Assembly (NCBI RefSeq): GCF_004310325.1
Contig: NZ_SIRT01000016.1
Location: forward strand, 27,158-91,157
Reading direction: 5' to 3'
Source of the DNA: Hyunsoonleella flava
GTDB taxonomy: Bacteria; Bacteroidota; Bacteroidia; Flavobacteriales; Flavobacteriaceae
Length of the DNA stretch: 64,000 nucleotides
Below the pieces are notes generated by a model that was not told where the DNA came from, searched no databases, and saw nothing but the letters and a program-made list of their open reading frames with translations. The position numbers and the translations under genes were made by a program. How positions within the stretch are numbered: position 1 is the stretch's first letter; every line of letters begins with the position of its first letter. Below are positions 17,856-26,773 of this stretch, piece after piece.

Positions 17856-19328
17856 ATGAAAATCAAATTTACATTGCTATTATTTCTGTTTAGTTTTTCT
17901 ATAGTTGCACAGAGTGTCACGGCAAGACTTATTGACAAATCATCACAAAAACCCATTCCCTATGCCAATATTAAAACAGGAGAATATGCTGGGGTGATTT
18001 CAAACGATGAAGGTTTTTTTACCATTTCTTCTGAAGATGACTCCAAATCCATCATCATTTCTTGTATGGGTTATGAAAATAAAACGCTTACTGTAAAGGA
18101 TATTAAAGCACTTAACTTCGTTATTGAATTGCAACAGGCCATTAATCAACTAGATGAAGTTTTTATTAGCAATAAAGCACCAAATGCCGATTCTATTATT
18201 GCTAGAGTGAAAGCAAAACTTGCCGATAATTATAATATTGATTTACAGCAATACCATATGTTTAAACGTACCACAGACTACGTGGATTTTAAAAGTTTAG
18301 AATTTGAAATTGATAAAGCATCAAACGTTAAAAAAAGACAATTAGAAGGTGTAAACAATAGTTTAACTGCTTTGGCTAATCAAGTAAAAAACAGCAATAT
18401 GGTGCAATTTTCAGATTTTAAAGGCAAAGTATTTTCCTTAAATAAAGACAGTATTAAACTTGAGGTTGAAAAAGCTACAGAGTTATTAGATACTAAAAAC
18501 AGTTTCTCTATTGATAACATCCAAGAGAAAATGCAAAACATCATACTTACCTATCTGGATACTACCAAAACGTATAAACTAAAAACCGGACTGTTTAAAA
18601 TTGAAGATTCATTGGCCTTAAATGATGAGGATTTTAAAGAAAATGATAAAAACGAATACACGGTATCCTATTTAAACAATGAAACCAAGTCTTTATTGAA
18701 GCGTGCACAGTTTTACGACAATGCATTTTTAAGCAAGATATTAGATAACGATTTATACGAATATAACTTTGAGGATATGGGCTATAACAATGGCGAACTT
18801 ACCTATATTATTTCCTATATACCAAGAAAAGGTAAAGCCAAATACACTGGGAAGCTTTATGTTGTAGATGATATCTATGCCATTACAAGGGCAGATTATG
18901 GCTATTACAAAAGAAGACGCGGGCAAAAATTTAATCTACGTTTACTTTTAGGTGTAAAATACATTGAAAATGTAAGTGAGGGCACCATTATTTTTGAAAA
19001 AGACAGTAGCAGTCTATATCATCCAAAATATATAAAGCGCACCTACGGCAGTTATTTTTATGTGAGCAGGCCTTTAAAGTTTATTGAAAATAGCAGTGAA
19101 CGCAACAAAGTAGCTTTTGATTTTACAATGGAAGGTGATAATAGAACTAAAGAAGAGCTTTTAATTACCAAGCACAATAGCATAACTTTTTTAGACTTTC
19201 AGGCTGAAAAACAAGTTGAAAAAATCCCATTCATAAAGTTGAGTAAGTACCAGAACACCATTTGGGACAGTGAAGGTGTTTTAGAACCGTCTTTGGAGAT
19301 GAAGGCTTTTGAGGGTTCTGAAAAATAA
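17856..19328 (+). CDS. Carboxypeptidase-regulatory-like domain exported protein
   Basis: A 490-residue exported protein. It has a signal peptide (MKIKFTLLLFLFSFSIVAQS) and a CarboxypepD_reg-like beta-sandwich ('RLIDKSSQKPIPYANIKTGEYAGVISNDEGFF', about 22-110) that ends with 'QLDEVFISNK'. The remaining 370 residues are a large region seen in Bacteroidota proteins that carry this domain but no TonB barrel ('LEFEIDKASNVKKRQLEG', 'KGKAKYTGKLYVVDDIYAITRADYGYYKRRRG'). Likely location is the periplasm or the inner face of the outer membrane. Function is unknown. It is divergent from ychF, sharing a 190-nt intergenic region that should hold both promoters. Confidence 0.75.
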   Translation: MKIKFTLLLFLFSFSIVAQSVTARLIDKSSQKPIPYANIKTGEYAGVISNDEGFFTISSEDDSKSIIISCMGYENKTLTVKDIKALNFVIELQQAINQLDEVFISNKAPNADSIIARVKAKLADNYNIDLQQYHMFKRTTDYVDFKSLEFEIDKASNVKKRQLEGVNNSLTALANQVKNSNMVQFSDFKGKVFSLNKDSIKLEVEKATELLDTKNSFSIDNIQEKMQNIILTYLDTTKTYKLKTGLFKIEDSLALNDEDFKENDKNEYTVSYLNNETKSLLKRAQFYDNAFLSKILDNDLYEYNFEDMGYNNGELTYIISYIPRKGKAKYTGKLYVVDDIYAITRADYGYYKRRRGQKFNLRLLLGVKYIENVSEGTIIFEKDSSSLYHPKYIKRTYGSYFYVSRPLKFIENSSERNKVAFDFTMEGDNRTKEELLITKHNSITFLDFQAEKQVEKIPFIKLSKYQNTIWDSEGVLEPSLEMKAFEGSEK

Positions 19329-19406
19329 ACCGAAGTTGAAATTTGTTATAGTATAAATCTTTTTAAGGTTGAAGATTAGCGTGGTATAAAAAATCTACTA
19401 AAACTA

Positions 19407-20522
19407 TCATTCATACCCCAATTGTTCAAAAAGGTCATCGCTCGCTTTTAAATATTTGTCCTTGCCCGTTTCCTTAAACCATGCTTTGGAAACCAATTCA
19501 TTATTGTACAGGCGTGCATCTTTCCAATGGGAGATGCCTTCAATATTCGTGCTCGTCCAATCTTCGTTAATAAAACACACCGCTTTTATGTTTTTATGGT
19601 AAACCAGGGAAAAGAAGTTTACAAACCAATCGTCCCAAACTTTAGGATTGTTTTTATCAACGCCGAAAATAGGGTTAGCCTCAGAAATCATCACTGGCTT
19701 TTTATGGGCTTTGGCAAAATCCAAAACGGTAATACCTTCCTTACCGATACCCGCTTCGGCGTAAGCATGACCAAAAATGGAAATGCCTACCCAATCCACA
19801 TAATCGTCACCCGGGTACCAATCGGATACAGGATAATTCTTGTATGGCATTGAGGCATAGGAATGCCACACGTACGCCACATTATCCACACCTTCGGCGC
19901 GTAAAATATCCACAATATGTCTGTATGCCTTAACATAAGCATCTGGCTCCAAAACATTATGCGGACCGTCAAACTCGTACCCAATACGCAAATACACGGG
20001 GCGCTTTACTTTTTTTATCCATTTTGCATAGCGTTTGATGACCTTATCGTTGATGCCAAGTATGGTATTTTGGGTAACATTCCACTTCCCTACCATCCAC
20101 ATGGCACTGTGTAATACGGCATTTGGAAATGTATCCACCAGCATTTGATGGTTTTGGCTGGTGCCCGTACTGTTAGTATGCTTTTCTTTAACCCCAGTAA
20201 ACTCTGTAACAGCCCAGTAAGCTGACCAACCGCCAGGGTTAGGCTGTTTGGGAAACGCTTTTTTATATTCATTAATACGCTCCACCGTTTGCCCCATCAC
20301 CAACAAGGTTTTACCCGCAGGTGGTACAAATTTACTGTTTTCATAAGGATAAACATAGTTGGAGTCTACACTAGTTTTTATTTTGAAAACCATATCCGCC
20401 ACCTCTTGGTCATGTTGGTTGGTTTGGTCCTTTTGAGTGTAGGCTGTTGATGTAAGCCCAAGTGTAATTACGATAAAACTAAATGGAAATAGACTTTTAT
20501 TCACCAACGTATTCATAATCAT
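19407..20522 (-). CDS. Glycoside hydrolase family 26-like exported enzyme
   Basis: A 371-residue protein with a signal peptide (about 1-29, ending TAYTQ). The (beta/alpha)8 barrel has the GH26 pattern: catalytic acid/base Glu in LRIGYEFDGPHN (E183), then 'AYVWHSYASMP', and nucleophile Glu in PVMISEANPIFG (E281). GH26 enzymes are mostly beta-mannanases, with some beta-1,3-xylanases and others; an Asn/Asp after the Glu is less usual than 'HEMNG'. I infer an algal or plant polysaccharide substrate but cannot name it. It lies 150 nt from a broken PL14-like lyase gene on the same strand, so the two may be parts of one small polysaccharide locus. No SusC/SusD pair is near. Confidence 0.75.
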   Translation of the reverse strand: MIMNTLVNKSLFPFSFIVITLGLTSTAYTQKDQTNQHDQEVADMVFKIKTSVDSNYVYPYENSKFVPPAGKTLLVMGQTVERINEYKKAFPKQPNPGGWSAYWAVTEFTGVKEKHTNSTGTSQNHQMLVDTFPNAVLHSAMWMVGKWNVTQNTILGINDKVIKRYAKWIKKVKRPVYLRIGYEFDGPHNVLEPDAYVKAYRHIVDILRAEGVDNVAYVWHSYASMPYKNYPVSDWYPGDDYVDWVGISIFGHAYAEAGIGKEGITVLDFAKAHKKPVMISEANPIFGVDKNNPKVWDDWFVNFFSLVYHKNIKAVCFINEDWTSTNIEGISHWKDARLYNNELVSKAWFKETGKDKYLKASDDLFEQLGYE

Positions 20523-20673
20523 TAATTTAAAACTGAAGATACAACTTAAATTATTATAAATCTGGGGGTTTTGGTTTAGCTGTAGTAATATTTATAAGTT
20601 AATGCTAACTCGTTTGGAGAAATAAGTAAAATCAAACAAGCGTAAGCATTTTTTTAGGGTGCATTGTAAAAAA

Positions 20674-21493
20674 TTAATTCTTACGTGCAACAACATGTAA
20701 ACCTTCGTAAACTTCAAAATCATCAAACCAAGCGTAAACAGTAGTATAACTACCATTACTGTCTTTTGGTGCAAAATCTGAGGAATTACCACCATGAAAA
20801 GTTGAAAAAAGAAAAGTATTAATTTCAGTATCTTTCCCTTCAACTGCTCTTAATTGCAAACCTTTATAAGATGATATTTCCTTTCCATTGGCATAAATTG
20901 TCACTTCACCATTTGAGGCAGAAGCTGGCATATTAATTTTAACGTAAAGAGCCATTTGATAATACCTTCCTTTTTTAAAACAAAAGTCTGGTGATGGTTT
21001 ACCCTCGCCATATTTTCCTTTCAAGTTTTGGTGGTAAATATTAGGAAGTAATAACCCCATCTTTTTTGAAACAAATACGAGCACTCCATCCATCTTTTTG
21101 CATTGGTTTACCCCCTGTAATTCTATTTACTGGGGCGAGACCATGCAATTTTCCACCTCTTGGAAATTGAAAATCTTGGTCAAAAGTAACAGCATAATTA
21201 AGAGTTGCTTCATGAAATGAATCTGGCAGTCGGATATGATTTACCATGCGTTCACTTCCTTTATCGAAACCAACATAACTAGCTCTAATACCAGTTGACC
21301 CGTCTATACCTTTACCCTCTGCAATTTCAACATTTTTAAGATTAACGATAGCCTTATATTCTTTTGAGTTAGTATTATCATCAAAGTTTATCCTTAATAT
21401 TGGCTTAGAATTTTTGGTAGATAGGTTTGATTGTGAAAAATTAAAACCAAAATATAATAATGCAAAAAGAGTTAAATACTGTTTAAGTTTCAT
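20674..21493 (-). pseudogene. Polysaccharide lyase 14-like exported protein, frameshifted
   Basis: Two overlapping frames on the minus strand make one protein. The first part (from ATG 21493) has a signal peptide MKLKQYLTLFALLYFGFNFSQ and the PL14-type stretches 'DFQFPRGGKLHGLAP', 'GGKPMQKDGWSARICFKKDG', then stops. The second frame goes on with 'LLLPNIYHQNLKGKYGEG', 'YYQMALYVKINMP', 'GEVTIYANGKEISS' and 'TVYAWFDDFEVYEGL'. The join is at about 21056-21068, in a run of A's followed by GGGG. Removing one G restores FKKDGLLLPNIYHQ. It could be a recent mutation, a slippery site used for phase variation, or a sequencing error. Predicted product is an alginate- or glucuronan-type lyase; PL14 covers several substrates. 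Confidence 0.7.
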
Positions 21494-21612
21494 GGTAGTG
21501 ATGATTTTAAAACGCATGGTTATTTTAAAGGTAGTGAATTCAATTGAAATCTTATCCAAAAAACCCCAAGCTTTCGCTCAGGGTTTCCATATTCTTTACT
21601 GTCGTTTATCAA

Positions 21613-21966
21613 TTATCCGTCTGGATGCATAAAGCGTTGTTTTGCCAACAATTCTTCTTCGGTTTCCACAACATCTTCATCTGGTACACAACAGTCCACA
21701 GGGCATACCGCCGCACATTGTGGCTCGTCATGAAAGCCTTTACATTCCGTACATTTATCTGGTACAATATAGTATAGTTCGTCACTTACGGGTTCTTGGG
21801 CTTCATCAGCATCCACTTCCCTACCGTCAGTAAGCACTACCTTACCTTCCAAACTGGTACCATCTTTATAGCGCCAATCGTCGGCACCTTCATATATAGC
21901 GGTATTGGGGCATTCTGGCTCACAAGCACCGCAGTTTATACATTCGTCTGTTATTATAATTGCCAT
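21613..21966 (-). CDS. 4Fe-4S dicluster ferredoxin
   Basis: A 117-residue soluble electron carrier with two 4Fe-4S motifs: [12 protein letters not shown] (C9, C12, C15, C19) and '[22 protein letters not shown]' near the middle to end. Between them is a 45-residue loop with '[16 protein letters not shown]', a form common in Bacteroidota ferredoxins. The C-terminal tail is helical ('[15 protein letters not shown]'). It diverges from the acyl-CoA reductase, and the promoter of that gene overlaps its own start codon region. This divergent arrangement with acyl-CoA reductase, serC and serA is common in Flavobacteriaceae; its electron partner is not known. Confidence 0.93.
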   Translation of the reverse strand: MAIIITDECINCGACEPECPNTAIYEGADDWRYKDGTSLEGKVVLTDGREVDADEAQEPVSDELYYIVPDKCTECKGFHDEPQCAAVCPVDCCVPDEDVVETEEELLAKQRFMHPDG

Positions 21967-21990
21967 AGCGTTTTTTTCTTTCTAACTTTG
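21960..21990 (+). promoter_or_regulatory. Promoter of the acyl-CoA reductase-serC cluster
   Basis: TTG (21960-21962), a 20-nt spacer and TAACTTTG (21983-21990) match the Bacteroidota -33/-7 consensus exactly. Expected start is near 21996, giving a leader of about 40 nt before ATG 22035. The -33 end overlaps the first codons of the divergent ferredoxin gene. Confidence 0.65.
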
Positions 21991-22034
21991 CAGTCGCAAA
22001 AATAGAGCCAAAACCATTCATAACCAAATTCAGG

Positions 22035-23093
22035 ATGCAATTACAAGAAAGAATTAACGCTTTTGTAAAATTAGGAGATTTTATACGGCAATTTTCTAAT
22101 ACAAACATCCGGAAAGATGAAAAAGTGGAACATAACGCGTTGTTCTTCGACGGTTTTAAACATCAACTAAAATTAGCAGAAGAACATAACGGCTGGTTTA
22201 CCCTAGAAAACATAACATTCGCCTTAAACTCTTGGGCTGATGCGCTAACGCCCGAAAATCTTTCAAAGTGGGTGCAACCTTATGATTTTTCTAAAGTAAC
22301 ACCAAAAACCGTCGCTATAATTATGGCGGGCAATATCCCGTTGGTAGGATTTCACGATTTTTTGGCGGTACTCATCACGGGGTATCAGGTGCTGGTAAAG
22401 CAATCCTCAAACGACAAGCATTTATTACCATTTTTAGCAAAATATTTGGAATATGTAGCACCAAACTTCAAAGGAAACATCCATTTTTCAGAAGAAAATC
22501 TTGAAGATTTTGATGCTGTAATCGCCACGGGAAGTAACAATACGGCACGCTATTTTGAATATTATTTTAAGGATAAACCTTCCATCATAAGAAATAATCG
22601 AAATTCGGTAGCAGTATTAACAGGAAATGAATCCACCGAAGATTTGCAACAGCTTTCAGAAGATATATTTCGATATTACGGTTTGGGCTGTAGAAATGTT
22701 TCCAAGTTATTTGTTCCGAAAGGTTATGACTTCAATCCTTTTTTTGAAGCTATTTACCATTGGCATCCTATCGTAGAAAAGGCAAAATACGCCAACAATT
22801 ACGATTATAACAAGGCGGTATATTTAATGAGCGAATTTGATATGCTAGAGAACGGATTTTTCATGATAAAGGAAGATGAAAGCTACAGCTCGCCTATCGC
22901 TACGGCGTTTTACGAGTATTATGATAGTTTGGATGCACTTCGAACTAAATTAAAAGCTGAATCGCATCAAATTCAATGTATTGTTTCCAAAAATTTTATG
23001 GAAAACGAAGTGGCTTTTGGGCACACTCAAAAACCTCAACTTTGGGATTATGCGGATAGTGTAGATTCTGTTGAATTTTTGTTAGCAATTTGA
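22035..23093 (+). CDS. Acyl-CoA reductase (LuxC-like)
   Basis: A 352-residue member of the LuxC/acyl-CoA reductase branch of the aldehyde dehydrogenase superfamily, reducing an acyl-CoA or acyl thioester to the aldehyde with NADPH. Visible are the nucleotide-binding 'VAIIMAGNIPLVGFHDFLAVLITG', 'VKQSSNDKHLLPFL', 'IATGSNNTARYFEYYF' and the catalytic Cys in YYGLGCRNVSKLFVPKGYD. No lux genes are nearby, so a role in light production is not indicated. It precedes serC by 80 nt and lies beside a ferredoxin; this order recurs in Flavobacteriaceae but its physiological substrate is unknown. Confidence 0.88.
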   Translation: MQLQERINAFVKLGDFIRQFSNTNIRKDEKVEHNALFFDGFKHQLKLAEEHNGWFTLENITFALNSWADALTPENLSKWVQPYDFSKVTPKTVAIIMAGNIPLVGFHDFLAVLITGYQVLVKQSSNDKHLLPFLAKYLEYVAPNFKGNIHFSEENLEDFDAVIATGSNNTARYFEYYFKDKPSIIRNNRNSVAVLTGNESTEDLQQLSEDIFRYYGLGCRNVSKLFVPKGYDFNPFFEAIYHWHPIVEKAKYANNYDYNKAVYLMSEFDMLENGFFMIKEDESYSSPIATAFYEYYDSLDALRTKLKAESHQIQCIVSKNFMENEVAFGHTQKPQLWDYADSVDSVEFLLAI

Positions 23094-23173
23094 TAAAAAA
23101 AATATTGAATTCTTAATAAAAATTACTCAATTAATTAGCAACTTTGCATCTTTAAATTTCACTATATAAAAAG

Positions 23174-24238
23174 ATGAAAAAACACAACTTTAGTGCAGGA
23201 CCAAGTATTTTACCACCAGAAGTATTATTAAAAGCTTCTCAAGGTGTTGTTGACCTTGACGGCAGCGGATTGTCTGTTTTAGAGATTTCCCACCGAAGTA
23301 AAGCTTTTGTTGATATTATGGAAAACGCTAGATCATTAGCTCTGGAGCTTTTAGGTTTAGAAGGCAAAGGCTATAAAGCATTATTTTTACAAGGTGGTGC
23401 CAGCACTCAATTTTTGATGGTGGCGCTTAACTTATTAGAAAAAAGAGCAGGGTATTTAAACTCTGGTTCTTGGGCAGCTAAAGCAATTAAGGAAGCTAAA
23501 ATTTACGATGATATTTACGAAGTAGGGTCCTCTAAAGACGCTAATTACAACTATATTCCAAAGGGTTATGAAATTCCTGACGATTACGATTATTTTCACT
23601 GTACCTCAAACAATACGATTTACGGTACGCAGATGAAAGCATTTCCTAACTCTCCTATCCCAATGGTGTGTGATATGAGTAGTGATATCTTTTCGCGTTC
23701 TTTAGATTTTTCTCAATTCGGGATTATCTATGCTGGTGCTCAAAAAAATATGGGACCTGCTGGTACAACGCTTGTTGTAGTTAAAGAAGATATCTTAGGA
23801 AAAGTATCGCGTAAAATTCCATCGATGATGGATTACAAAGTGCATATCGATAAAGGCAGTATGTTTAATACGCCTCCTGTTTTTCCAGTATATACATCGA
23901 TGTTGACTTTAGAATGGCTAAAGGAACAAGGTGGTATAGCTGCTATTGAAAAGGAAAATGAAAAGAAAGCGAGGTTGATGTATTCTGAAATAGATTTGAA
24001 TCCGTTATTTAAAGGATTTGCTTCAAAAGAAGACCGTTCTACAATGAATGCTACATTCACTTTAGAAAATGAAAACCTTAAGGAAACTTTTGAGACCATG
24101 CTTAAAGACGCTGGTATTAGTGCAGTGAACGGACACAGAAGTGTTGGCGGTTATAGAGCGTCAATGTACAATGCTTTACCAATTGATAGTGTAAAGGTTT
24201 TGGTGGAAGTTATGAGTGAATTAGAGAGTAAAGCTTAA
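23174..24238 (+). CDS. serC: 3-phosphoserine/phosphohydroxythreonine transaminase
   Basis: A 354-residue class V aminotransferase that makes 3-phosphoserine from 3-phosphohydroxypyruvate and glutamate, and also acts in pyridoxal phosphate synthesis. Opening KKHNFSAGPSILPPEVL is diagnostic. The PLP lysine is in GAQKNMGPAG (K191); 'FLQGGASTQF' and 'LNSGSWAAKAIKEA' bind substrate and cofactor. The end is 'GHRSVGGYRASMYNALPIDSVKVLVEVM'. It is followed, after a repeat-filled gap, by a D-3-phosphoglycerate-dehydrogenase-like gene, so two consecutive steps of serine synthesis lie side by side. Confidence 0.97.
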   Translation: MKKHNFSAGPSILPPEVLLKASQGVVDLDGSGLSVLEISHRSKAFVDIMENARSLALELLGLEGKGYKALFLQGGASTQFLMVALNLLEKRAGYLNSGSWAAKAIKEAKIYDDIYEVGSSKDANYNYIPKGYEIPDDYDYFHCTSNNTIYGTQMKAFPNSPIPMVCDMSSDIFSRSLDFSQFGIIYAGAQKNMGPAGTTLVVVKEDILGKVSRKIPSMMDYKVHIDKGSMFNTPPVFPVYTSMLTLEWLKEQGGIAAIEKENEKKARLMYSEIDLNPLFKGFASKEDRSTMNATFTLENENLKETFETMLKDAGISAVNGHRSVGGYRASMYNALPIDSVKVLVEVMSELESKA

Positions 24239-24288
24239 AACAGTTTGCAGTGGGCAGTTGCAGTTTGCAGTGCTTACTCAAACATAGT

Positions 24289-24364
24289 GGTCATTCCTGC
24301 GAATTCGGGAATCCACAAAATAAACTAAATGTAAATTATAGATTCCCGCCTTTGCGGGAATGAC
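24289..24364. repeat. Inverted pair of dispersed repeats between serC and serA-like gene
   Basis: GTCATTCCTGCGAATTCGGG (from 24290) and its near reverse complement ending CGGGAATGAC (to 24363) form an inverted pair with about 30 nt between. A fragment of the same family is found at 57538-57563. This is a very common intergenic repeat type in flavobacteria. Direct doublets of 'CAGTTTGCAGTG' lie just upstream (24241-24272). The right arm contains an ATG in frame with the next gene that I do not take as its start. Confidence 0.75.
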
Positions 24365-24377
24365 AAGAAAAATAAAA

Positions 24378-25328
24378 ATGAAAGTATTAGCAAACGACGG
24401 TATCTCTCAAAGTGGTATCGATGCATTAGAAAAAGCAGGTTACGAGGTAAGTACAACTACCGTAGCGCAAGAGCAATTGATCAATTACATTAATGAGAAC
24501 GATATTAGCGTACTTTTAGTAAGAAGTGCGACTACGGTTCGTAAGGATTTAATTGATGCATGTCCAAATCTAAAGATTATTGGTCGTGGTGGTGTTGGTA
24601 TGGATAATATTGATGTGGAATATGCTCGTGACAAAGGTCTACACGTAATTAATACACCAGCTGCTTCATCACATTCGGTAGCAGAATTGGTGTTTGGTCA
24701 TTTATATGGTTTAGCACGTTTTCTTCATAACTCCAATAGAGAAATGCCATTAGAAGGTGATAGCAACTTTAAAGGTTTGAAAAAAGCTTACGCTAAAGGT
24801 ACCGAGCTTAAAGGTAAAACTTTAGGTGTTCTTGGTTTTGGACGTATCGGTCAAGCCACTGCAAAAGTAGCTTTGGGTGCCGGAATGAAAGTGGTTGCTT
24901 TTGATCCGTTTTTGGAAAAAGCAAATTTAGAGTTGGACTTTTTCGATGGTCAAAAAGTAAACTTCGATATTGAGACTATTTCCAAAGAAGACGTTTTAAA
25001 ACAGTCTGACTTTATTACACTTCACGTTCCAGCTCAAAAAGATTATGTAATCGATGAGGCTGAATTCAACATGATGAAAGATGGTGTGATTTTAGCGAAT
25101 GCAGCGCGTGGCGGTGTGGTTAACGAAGTGGCCTTGGTAAAAGCTATTGAAAGCGGAAAAGTAGCAAGAGCAGCTTTGGATGTTTTTGAAAAAGAACCTA
25201 AGCCGGAAATTCAATTATTGATGAATTCGGCATTATCACTAACTCCGCATACTGGTGCTGCGACTAATGAAGCACAAGATAGAATTGGTACGGAACTAGC
25301 ATCACAAATTATTAGTATTTTGGGATAA
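24378..25328 (+). CDS. serA: D-2-hydroxyacid dehydrogenase, probable phosphoglycerate dehydrogenase
   Basis: A 316-residue NAD-dependent D-2-hydroxyacid dehydrogenase. NAD-binding GFGRIG is at 153-158. Catalytic Arg in NAARGGVVNE (R244), Glu in DVFEKEP (E273) and His in LTPHTGAATNEAQ (H291) are all present. There is no C-terminal ACT domain, so this is the short form without serine feedback. Placement after serC supports 3-phosphoglycerate oxidation in serine synthesis. I start at ATG 24378 (MKVLANDGIS), since the in-frame ATG at 24360 lies within a dispersed repeat and adds only MTRKIK. A hairpin terminator follows at 25361-25391. Confidence 0.9.
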   Translation: MKVLANDGISQSGIDALEKAGYEVSTTTVAQEQLINYINENDISVLLVRSATTVRKDLIDACPNLKIIGRGGVGMDNIDVEYARDKGLHVINTPAASSHSVAELVFGHLYGLARFLHNSNREMPLEGDSNFKGLKKAYAKGTELKGKTLGVLGFGRIGQATAKVALGAGMKVVAFDPFLEKANLELDFFDGQKVNFDIETISKEDVLKQSDFITLHVPAQKDYVIDEAEFNMMKDGVILANAARGGVVNEVALVKAIESGKVARAALDVFEKEPKPEIQLLMNSALSLTPHTGAATNEAQDRIGTELASQIISILG

Positions 25329-25360
25329 TCATCCTGAATGTGACCTAATTATAAATTTTG

Positions 25361-25391
25361 AGTCCTAACTGTAGAAGTTGGGACTTTTTTT
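25361..25391 (+). terminator. Rho-independent terminator after serA-like gene
   Basis: A 10-bp stem AGTCCTAACT/AGTTGGGACT (one T-G pair) with a 5-nt loop, followed by seven T's. Confidence 0.85.
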
Positions 25392-25445
25392 GTACATTAA
25401 GCTTCCAAATTTTGACTCTTATTAATTAAAAACACATAAAAAAAC

Positions 25446-26081
25446 ATGTCTGGAATTTTAGATTTATTAAACAGCGACCTTGGAAAAACTATCATAAGTG
25501 GTGTTTCAGGATCAACAGGAACTGATCAAAATAAAACAAGTAGTGTACTTACTATGGCACTACCGGTATTAATGAAAGCGATGGAGCGTAATGCATCCAC
25601 GCCTCAAGGAGCTGAAGGCCTTATGGGCGCTTTGAGCGGTAAACACGACGGCAGCATTTTAGAAAACCTTGGTGGTTTGTTTGGTGGTGGTGTAGATGAA
25701 GAAGTGAAAACTGATGGAGATAAAATTTTAGGTCATGTTTTAGGACAAAGAAGACAAGGTGTTGAGCAAGTTATCGGGCAAAAATCTGGACTAGATGCAG
25801 GTTCTGTAGGGAATATTTTAAAAGTTGCCGCACCAATATTAATGGGTGTTTTAGGAAAGCAAGCACGTCAAAACAACGTAAGTTCTCAAAATGATTTAGG
25901 AGGTTTACTTGGAGGCTTGTTAGGTGGTAGCTCTGCTAAAAAAGAGCAAAGTTTCCTTGAAGCTATCTTAGATGCTGATGGTGACGGTAGTGTTGTTGAT
26001 GATGTAGCAGGTATGGTTTTAGGAGGCAGTAAAAAGAAAGGTGGCCTTGGTGGGTTACTTGGAGGTTTGTTCGGAAAATAA
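25446..26081 (+). CDS. DUF937 domain protein
   Basis: A 211-residue protein of the DUF937 (YidB-like) type. It begins MSGILDLLNSDLGKTIISGVSGSTG. Glycine-rich stretches recur, for example 'LENLGGLFGGGVDEE' and 'LGGLLGGLLGGSS', and the middle is 'ILGHVLGQRRQGVEQVIGQKSGLDAGSVGNILKVAAPILMGVLG'. The C-terminal 'DADGDGSVVDDVAGMVLGG' looks like a dockerin/EF-hand-type Asp loop. There is no signal peptide. Function is not known; it forms its own unit with terminators on both sides (25361-25391 and 26103-26134). Confidence 0.85.
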   Translation: MSGILDLLNSDLGKTIISGVSGSTGTDQNKTSSVLTMALPVLMKAMERNASTPQGAEGLMGALSGKHDGSILENLGGLFGGGVDEEVKTDGDKILGHVLGQRRQGVEQVIGQKSGLDAGSVGNILKVAAPILMGVLGKQARQNNVSSQNDLGGLLGGLLGGSSAKKEQSFLEAILDADGDGSVVDDVAGMVLGGSKKKGGLGGLLGGLFGK

Positions 26082-26102
26082 ATCTATCATAATAATTATA
26101 TT

Positions 26103-26134
26103 AAAATGCCAAATCTCACGATTTGGCATTTTTT
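26103..26134 (+). terminator. Rho-independent terminator after DUF937 gene
   Basis: A perfect 10-bp stem ATGCCAAATC/GATTTGGCAT with loop TCAC, flanked by A's upstream and a T-run downstream. Confidence 0.92.
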
Positions 26135-26294
26135 ATTTGCCTTAAATCAAGTACACCATACTGTTACGGAATGATTTTTGTATTTTTAAAGAAGCGTGTT
26201 AAGCAGACTAAACGAAAAGGCCTACTCACTCATTCATACTTGATAACAGTAGATGTTAAACCTACTTTTGAGGTATAAATAAAAATATAAAATC

Positions 26295-26738
26295 ATGAAA
26301 AACACGATTTACGTCCTACTGTTGGTGGTAATCTCATTCCTTTTTAACTGCAATACGTCAAAAAACCCTGCATCAAAAAAAGATGAAAAACAAATTGCGA
26401 CCACCCAAAACGATACCGTAAGAATAGCAAACGAAGAACTGGAATATGAAATTATCATTATAGACCCAGGTTTTAATTTTTGGTTAGCATCCAATGCGAG
26501 ACCAAGAGGTTTCTTTTCACAACAATATATGGAGAATAGAAACATTATTTATGTTATTGAATGGAATCAGCGCGTTTTACAGCCACAACGTTTTAATCCA
26601 AATCTATACGAACTTCAAATTGATTATCAACAAAATATCGATTACGGTTACGAGGTAAATTATATGTTGTACAACTATTTTATCTACTTTCAATTAAAAT
26701 ACAATCAAAGATTAGGACCGTTTGTTCCTCGAATTTAA
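26295..26738 (+). CDS. Small lipoprotein, DUF6146-like
   Basis: A 147-residue predicted lipoprotein: MKNTIYVLLLVVISFLFNC with a Bacteroidota-type lipobox ending at C19, then a low-complexity Lys/Gln linker. The conserved part is 'LEYEIIIIDPGFNFWLASNARPRGFFSQQYMENRNIIYVIEWNQRV' and ends 'YDYGYEVNYMLYNYFIYFQLKYNQRLG'-like aromatic strands. This resembles the DUF6146 family of Bacteroidota, which I name from memory. It is followed by a DUF6787-like membrane protein 35 nt later. Function unknown. Confidence 0.7.
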   Translation: MKNTIYVLLLVVISFLFNCNTSKNPASKKDEKQIATTQNDTVRIANEELEYEIIIIDPGFNFWLASNARPRGFFSQQYMENRNIIYVIEWNQRVLQPQRFNPNLYELQIDYQQNIDYGYEVNYMLYNYFIYFQLKYNQRLGPFVPRI

Positions 26739-26773
26739 TTTGGTTTTCATAATTTTGCGCTTAAATTGCAAAT

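Noticed and set aside
22035..23093. Bioluminescence (lux) locus
   Set aside because: Only a LuxC-like reductase is present; no luxA, B, D or E genes are nearby.
24360..24377. ATG start of the serA-like gene in the repeat
   Set aside because: The first six residues come from a dispersed repeat.
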